Shown piece after piece: positions 59,301 through 64,000 of a stretch of DNA of 64,000 nt. The translations under genes were made by a program, and so were the position numbers. Position 1 is the stretch's first letter, and each line of letters starts with the position of its first letter. The stretch comes from Gigaspora rosea (Eukaryota; Glomeromycota; Glomeromycetes; Diversisporales; Gigasporaceae), in NCBI GenBank assembly GCA_003550325.1, contig QKWP01001109.1, forward strand, positions 1-64,000, in the 5' to 3' direction. The notes under the pieces were generated by a model. The model saw nothing but the letters and a program-made list of their open reading frames with translations, was not told the DNA's origin and did not search any database.

Positions 59301-61720
59301 CTACATACTAGAGCTTTCTATTAATATATATGTATGATTAAACTGTTTTTGGAAATGATCTTTAGTTTTGTCCAATACTTCCTGTGAATCATTAAATAGC
59401 TCCCATGTTCCATTTTCTTGTACTATGATTCTGTCTAATTGAATTTTATTAAATAGTTTTTCTAGAAGGCTTTTAAGTATCTTGACTTGTCTTCCATGTA
59501 TCATTTCACATCTTTTATTTGTATAGTGCTCAATTTGCACAAGATTTTTTTATAGCATTTTGCTGCTATTTTTTGGTTTAGTATCCTCTACCAATCTTTA
59601 AGATCCTTTTGCTAGTTGGTTAAATCCTGTCCTTCCTATTGATCTATTTTTATATTCAGTACCATGCTTATTGATGAGATTGTTTTGTTCTATTTTGTGA
59701 ATCTTTTCTGTTCTCCACTTGCTTTATACTTGCTAACCTCTCTAATGGTCTTGCTGATTTCAACTACACTACAGTATAGTAGACTTTTTTGCTTTTGTTT
59801 TCTTTTTTTATTATTAAGTGTGTTTTAATTCTCTTTTTAGATATATTCTTATTTGCAGCACATGTGATACCATTCATAAAACTATTCCAGATATGATCTA
59901 GCAATCTCTGATCAATCGTTTTCTTTGAATTGATTTTAGCTAATGAATCTATCAAATTTCTTTTGGTCAGATATGTGTCAAGATCATTAGAATAACTATC
60001 CAAGTTTTCTTTGTTGGCCCTATTATAGAGGTAAATTGTCCTTTGATAACCTTTTCTTCTAGTATTGGCTGTACTTAGTATGGCCTTTAAATATTCAATT
60101 TTGATCCCTATTATTGCTACCTTATGATCACTACTTGTAATTACTAACATATCCAAAATTTGTACCTTAGTTGGGCCCGCGAGCAAATTGTGCAATATCC
60201 AGACTTGATCAATTCTTGTACTATATTCCTGATTGGACTATGTAACTTCTTTTGACTTTGGATTTACTTATTAACTATGTATGTGGTAGTAGGTTCTTCT
60301 GATTTAAATTTGAATTGTCACTGAGATGGTCCAGCTCTGAGTTAACAATATGGTTAAAGTCTTCTATTATTACAAAGTATTCATTTTGCTTTCCTTCTAG
60401 TACTCTTTTTACAACCAATTGTTGCACCTTTTTTGCAAGATCTTTGTTATTCAGTGGGATATATAACATTATTACAACTAAGATAAACTGTTTGAAAAAA
60501 ATGGTTGCTTCTATAAAATGCTCATTTCCTCTTTTAATCTTTCTAAATGAGGTTCCCATAATTTTGAGACCAACAAGCCAATTTTTGAGCCTTTCTTCAT
60601 GTTTTTACAAGCATTTGCCCAAAAGGAAACATATTTGCTAGTATTTTTCAGTATAAATTTGACCTCCTTACTCGATATGTTAGTTTTTGCTAAACCTATT
60701 ATATTTATTTTCTTTTCTATTCCAATTTGGCTAATCGTTCTACCTTTGTGCTATTGTATTTAAGCCCATTAATATTATAACAACTTATGCTAAGATTATT
60801 TAAGCTACTTTTTTCTGACTATATATGGTATTGTTTTGCATTATTTGTTTTTTGATTTTGTGTATTGTTTTTTCTTTTGTTTGGCAGGGCACAAATCTTG
60901 CCATGTTTCTTTAGTAACTGTGGTGCCTTTAGAAGTGGAGTGAGCTATATATCCACCTAACTAGTAGTTAGCTACAAGGTTAATGTATTTGACCTGCCTG
61001 TTTTCAATTAGCTCCAACCTATTGAGTATATCATGTAGTATTGTATTAATTTGTAGTATATGAATCTATAATTTTCTTTATTTTCTGTTTCTATTTTTCA
61101 TAATTTCTGTGGCTCTTATTCTTCTTCTTTTGTCAACCAGAGTGCTTTCTTTGGTTTACCAAATCTATGCTTTCTGGTAATACTTATAGTTTCTCTTTCC
61201 TATATCTTGATTGTTTTTAAAATCTATCTTATTTCTAGAAATCCCATTCTAACTTGGTGGAATAGTAATACACTATTTTATTTAAAGCAGAATTATAGTC
61301 CTGTTTATTTGCAAAATAAATAGATACAGTTCCTCTTTAATTTCTATTTCTATTAGATGAGATGTAAACGGCTTTAGCATTAATATATTTGAGTTGCCTA
61401 AGTAGTGTCATTTCAATCGCTGCTTTAGTGATATTTCTAATAATGAGTTTGTGTTTGCTTCTTTCCATGAGTGTTTCTATGCCATACTGCCCTTGCATAA
61501 ATCAGACTATTTTGCCTAGTTCAAAATAGACAGCACATGCATTTTCTAGTTCTATCTTTCATTTTTCATTTTTAAACTCAACATCTATATAAGCTGCCTT
61601 CGATTTCTATTTGCTATAAAACTATTTACTATTACTCTCTCGTAGAAACGCAGGTTTTTTTTAATTTTTTTGTGCAAGAATCCCATTTGGTATATCCTAT
61701 AGAGTAAAATTTTTTCCAAC
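59301..61720 (-). pseudogene. LINE (non-LTR retrotransposon) relic: ORF1 RRM, APE endonuclease
   Basis: ORF1 part (about 61700-61240): KHKLIIRNITKAAIEMTLLR, then RGTVSIYFANKQDYNSALNK, an RRM-like fold. ORF2 endonuclease: YNINGLKYNST (Asn of motif 1, near 60780), IIGLAKTNISS in place of the usual E-T, VVIMLYIPLNNKDLA, FVIIEDFNH (GDFN in active copies), and TSSDHKVAIIGIKI (SDH motif, 60110). Then linker helices (QVKILKSLLEKLFNKIQ, 59301-59540). Reverse transcriptase should follow towards lower coordinates but is missing. Stops and frame changes throughout. The element would have used target-primed reverse transcription; this copy is dead and lacks RT. Confidence 0.75.
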
Positions 61721-61859
61721 TTTTTCCTTTGACTTATTGAAAAGGGACTTTAGTTGAAACAAATTTTTTCCTTCACTTGCTGTATTTTCTAGTACTGGTA
61801 ACTTCACTGACAATCATTTCACTGAAAGTTCACTTATCTGATATCATATAGGGTTAGGG

Positions 61860-62480
61860 TTAGCATTTTATTAGTTGCAGAAAAAGTTGCAAAGTACCAT
61901 AAAAGTCTGGGTTCGTTTTTTTGCAAAATACTAAGAAATAAAAGTTTTTTTCTTGCAAAGTGGCAGAATAAAATAAAAAAACAAAATAAAACAAAAAAAA
62001 TAAAATGAAAACAAAAAATAAAATAAAAACAAAAAACAAACCAAAAACAAAAAAGTAAAAAAAAAAAATAGAAAATCTAATTATTTAATCTGATCTTATA
62101 GTATAGAATTTGAACATTATCAAACTATTTTTAAAAATTAGTCCAATGCTCAATTCAGGTTACAGATCTACTGATCCAGCTTGGTTTTCTAGTTCTAAAA
62201 TATTTGAAAAGGGTTCAAATATTTTGAAATTATTTTCAAAATATTTCAAATTGCTTTTGAAATATTTCAAAAATTCAATATTTCAAAATATTCAAAATAT
62301 ATTATAAAATATTTTGCTTATCTTATAGTCAGTAAGACCTTACATAAGATTATGCTATTATGAATTTGCTAATGTATAATACTAACTATTCTCTGAACTA
62401 TCCAGTTTAGCAGACAAATTTGGCTACTAAAATAATTGAATAAAGTAGAATATTAAAAAAATTTTTATGATGACCTTTAT
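61860..62480. other. Low-complexity and foldback-rich stretch
   Basis: aaaacaaaataaaac runs (61970-62070) and repeated tttgaaatatttcaaaa palindromes (62195-62300). No gene. Confidence 0.5.
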
Positions 62481-62691
62481 TCTAACTAGGGTGCAAAGTA
62501 GGCCATGCTAAACCCGGAAATTAGCGGGCCAGGCTCGGGCCTAGTTTCAGCTCATATTTTTATAAAGCGGGCCAGACTTAGATCGGGCCTAAAAAATATT
62601 GGGCTGGTCCCAGGCCTCTGTAATATAACCAATTAGGCCCAGTTAGGCCCGGTAAACCCTTAAGATAGATTACGTATATACGCATATATAT

Positions 62692-63113
62692 TAGGGATGT
62701 TAAATTGCTTATAAAATGCTCAAACTGCTTAATACAATTTTCTTGTTAGTTTTATGATTTTTTTATTTTTTTTTTTTGTAAAATTACAGTATTAAAATTG
62801 TTTATAATAATTTTAAAAAAATATATTTATTAAAAAAATAAAAATTTGGTTTAATTTGCAAATATTAATCATCTAATATCATTAAAGCACTGCTCAGAAG
62901 CATAATTGCTTATAAAATGCTTAAAAACAATTTCTTACCACAGATATTATTTTTAACATTTTTTTTGTAATTAGATCTATTGTTTAAATTATTTTTAATC
63001 TAATTATTAATTAAAAAAATTAATTTGATTATCATTGTGGTTTAATAAATTATTTTAAATTTGTATTACATGAAGTATTTTAGAAGCATTTTAGAAGCAT
63101 TTTAATATCTCTA
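62692..63113. mobile_element. Nested hAT-like element (tagggatg ends)
   Basis: Begins tagggatgttaaattgctta and ends gcattttaatatctcta, the same end family as 10616-11693. The flanks are AT repeats, so the target duplication cannot be read cleanly. Interior: gcttataaaatgct repeats and no ORF. Confidence 0.75.
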
Positions 63114-63127
63114 AATATATACTATAG

Positions 63128-63236
63128 ATATTTTCAAATATGCTTTTGCTTTTTGCTTTTTTTTTTTATTTCAACAAAAGCCGAACTCAGGTTTTGTTGA
63201 AAAAAAAAGCAAAAAGCAAAAGTATATTTGAAAATA
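63128..63236. repeat. Long perfect hairpin nested in the hAT element
   Basis: attttcaaatatgcttttgc ... tcaacaaaa, spacer of about 12 nt (gccgaactcagg), then the reverse complement ttttgttga ... gcaaaagtatatttgaaaat. Arms of about 48 bp with one or two mismatches. Third nesting level. Confidence 0.88.
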
Positions 63237-64000
63237 CTTTATATTTGTAGTTATACTGTAGGGATAAGAAATTTAATTCTTGTGCACTAACAATACGGTG
63301 CAAGAATAAAAACCTCAATTTTACCTTATTCATTACAGAAGTAGATATTGATTTAAATTTAGTTACTTGATTATCTTTTTTTTAAGGAATAAGATTTTAA
63401 TTTTTTTTCTTATATAATTGTGATTTTTAGACTTGCACCATACGTACGTATTTACGTAACCTTCACTAGGTAGGAAAATATACCCTTAGTAAGAGAATCA
63501 AAAAGTCAGAAAGTAAGTCTAGTGAATAAATATAGATTAGAAGAACATTTCGAATATATTATTATCCATGTTATCGGTATTTAACACTATACTATTGGCT
63601 CTTAAAAAAAGGGTTTAATACGATTTTTGACAGCATTTTCTGCCATCAGAATCAAAAATTTATATGAAATACAGCCTGAACCAGGCTTGGGCTGAATTTA
63701 AAATAAAGCCTAGCCCAGTTTGATTAGTAGGTTTTTTTGTCAGGCTTGAGCCCAATTTATAATAAGCGGCCCAGTTTGTTTAACGGGCTTTTTGTCGGGC
63801 TTGGGCTTGAATTGGGCTGAAAAAAATTTTCAGGTTCTGTTTCAGGTTTTAGAAAGCCTGAACGACCTGGCCTATTTCATACCCTAATTCTAACAAGCTA
63901 TTATAACTTCCAAAGACCTATTCTATACATTATATACAATAGTTGCAGTATATCATACTCAAAATAATTCAAATAGCAGATATAGATTTACATAATAGAC

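Larger units (their letters stand above)
62487..63886. mobile_element. Non-autonomous hAT element, 8-bp target duplication
   Basis: Ends tagggtgcaaagtaggcc (62487) and ggcctatttcataccctaa-type (ends accccta at 63886 as ataccct-a). The 8-mer attctaac flanks both sides (62479-62486 and 63887-63894). Subterminal regions on both sides are rich in gggc(c/t)(a/t)gg(c/t)(t/c)cgggc words. Two further elements are nested inside (62692-63113 and 63128-63236). No transposase. Confidence 0.88.

Overview
The window is AT-rich eukaryotic nuclear DNA with many short introns (mostly 65-100 nt, GT..AG). It carries expanded families of degenerate protein kinases, Sel1/TPR and SPRY genes among dense, mostly dead transposons. 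This combination is typical of arbuscular mycorrhizal fungi (Glomeromycotina, Rhizophagus-like). The assignment is inference from family resemblance; no search was run. There is an assembly gap at 47309-48227 and one ambiguous base at 16292.

Layout. 1-14.8 kb: transposon graveyard with a Plavaka/KDZ-like transposase relic (723-1957), a hAT fragment (7037-7459), a kinase relic (about 11800-12220), several tandem repeats and nested non-autonomous elements with readable ends. 14835-22754: a full-length Ty3/gypsy retrotransposon on the minus strand, with two 585-bp LTRs and decayed gag, protease, RT, RNase H and integrase. It also has an acidic ORF between RNase H and integrase and an extra ORF before the 3' LTR. 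23320-29999: a minus-strand multi-domain gene (SPRY, TPR, linker, Cys4 motif, protein kinase). 30-34.3 kb: repeats and MITE-like elements. 34834-36975: a multiple inositol polyphosphate phosphatase-like gene on the plus strand, followed by relics of a duplicate and of a membrane protein. 39555-50064: a kinase-like/Sel1 gene with an MLKL-like layout, broken by a 7.9-kb hAT element (40651-48553) with an exact 8-bp target duplication. 51126-52508: a dual-specificity phosphatase gene on the minus strand. 53-64 kb: repeats, a LINE relic (about 59.3-61.7 kb) and a three-level nested element (62487-63886).

The most unusual feature is at 24839-28709. Between the TPR exon and the kinase exon of the minus-strand gene lie 42 clear, evenly spaced units of one ~80-nt intron plus a 3-nt exon. 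Each has a donor-like GT(A/G)AGTAT and an AG acceptor, separated by exactly three bases. Read in the phase fixed by the flanking exons, the 42 triplets form one open frame rich in Trp and acidic residues; both other phases contain stops. It looks like a tandemly amplified array of single-codon micro-exons, and I know of no described counterpart in fungi.
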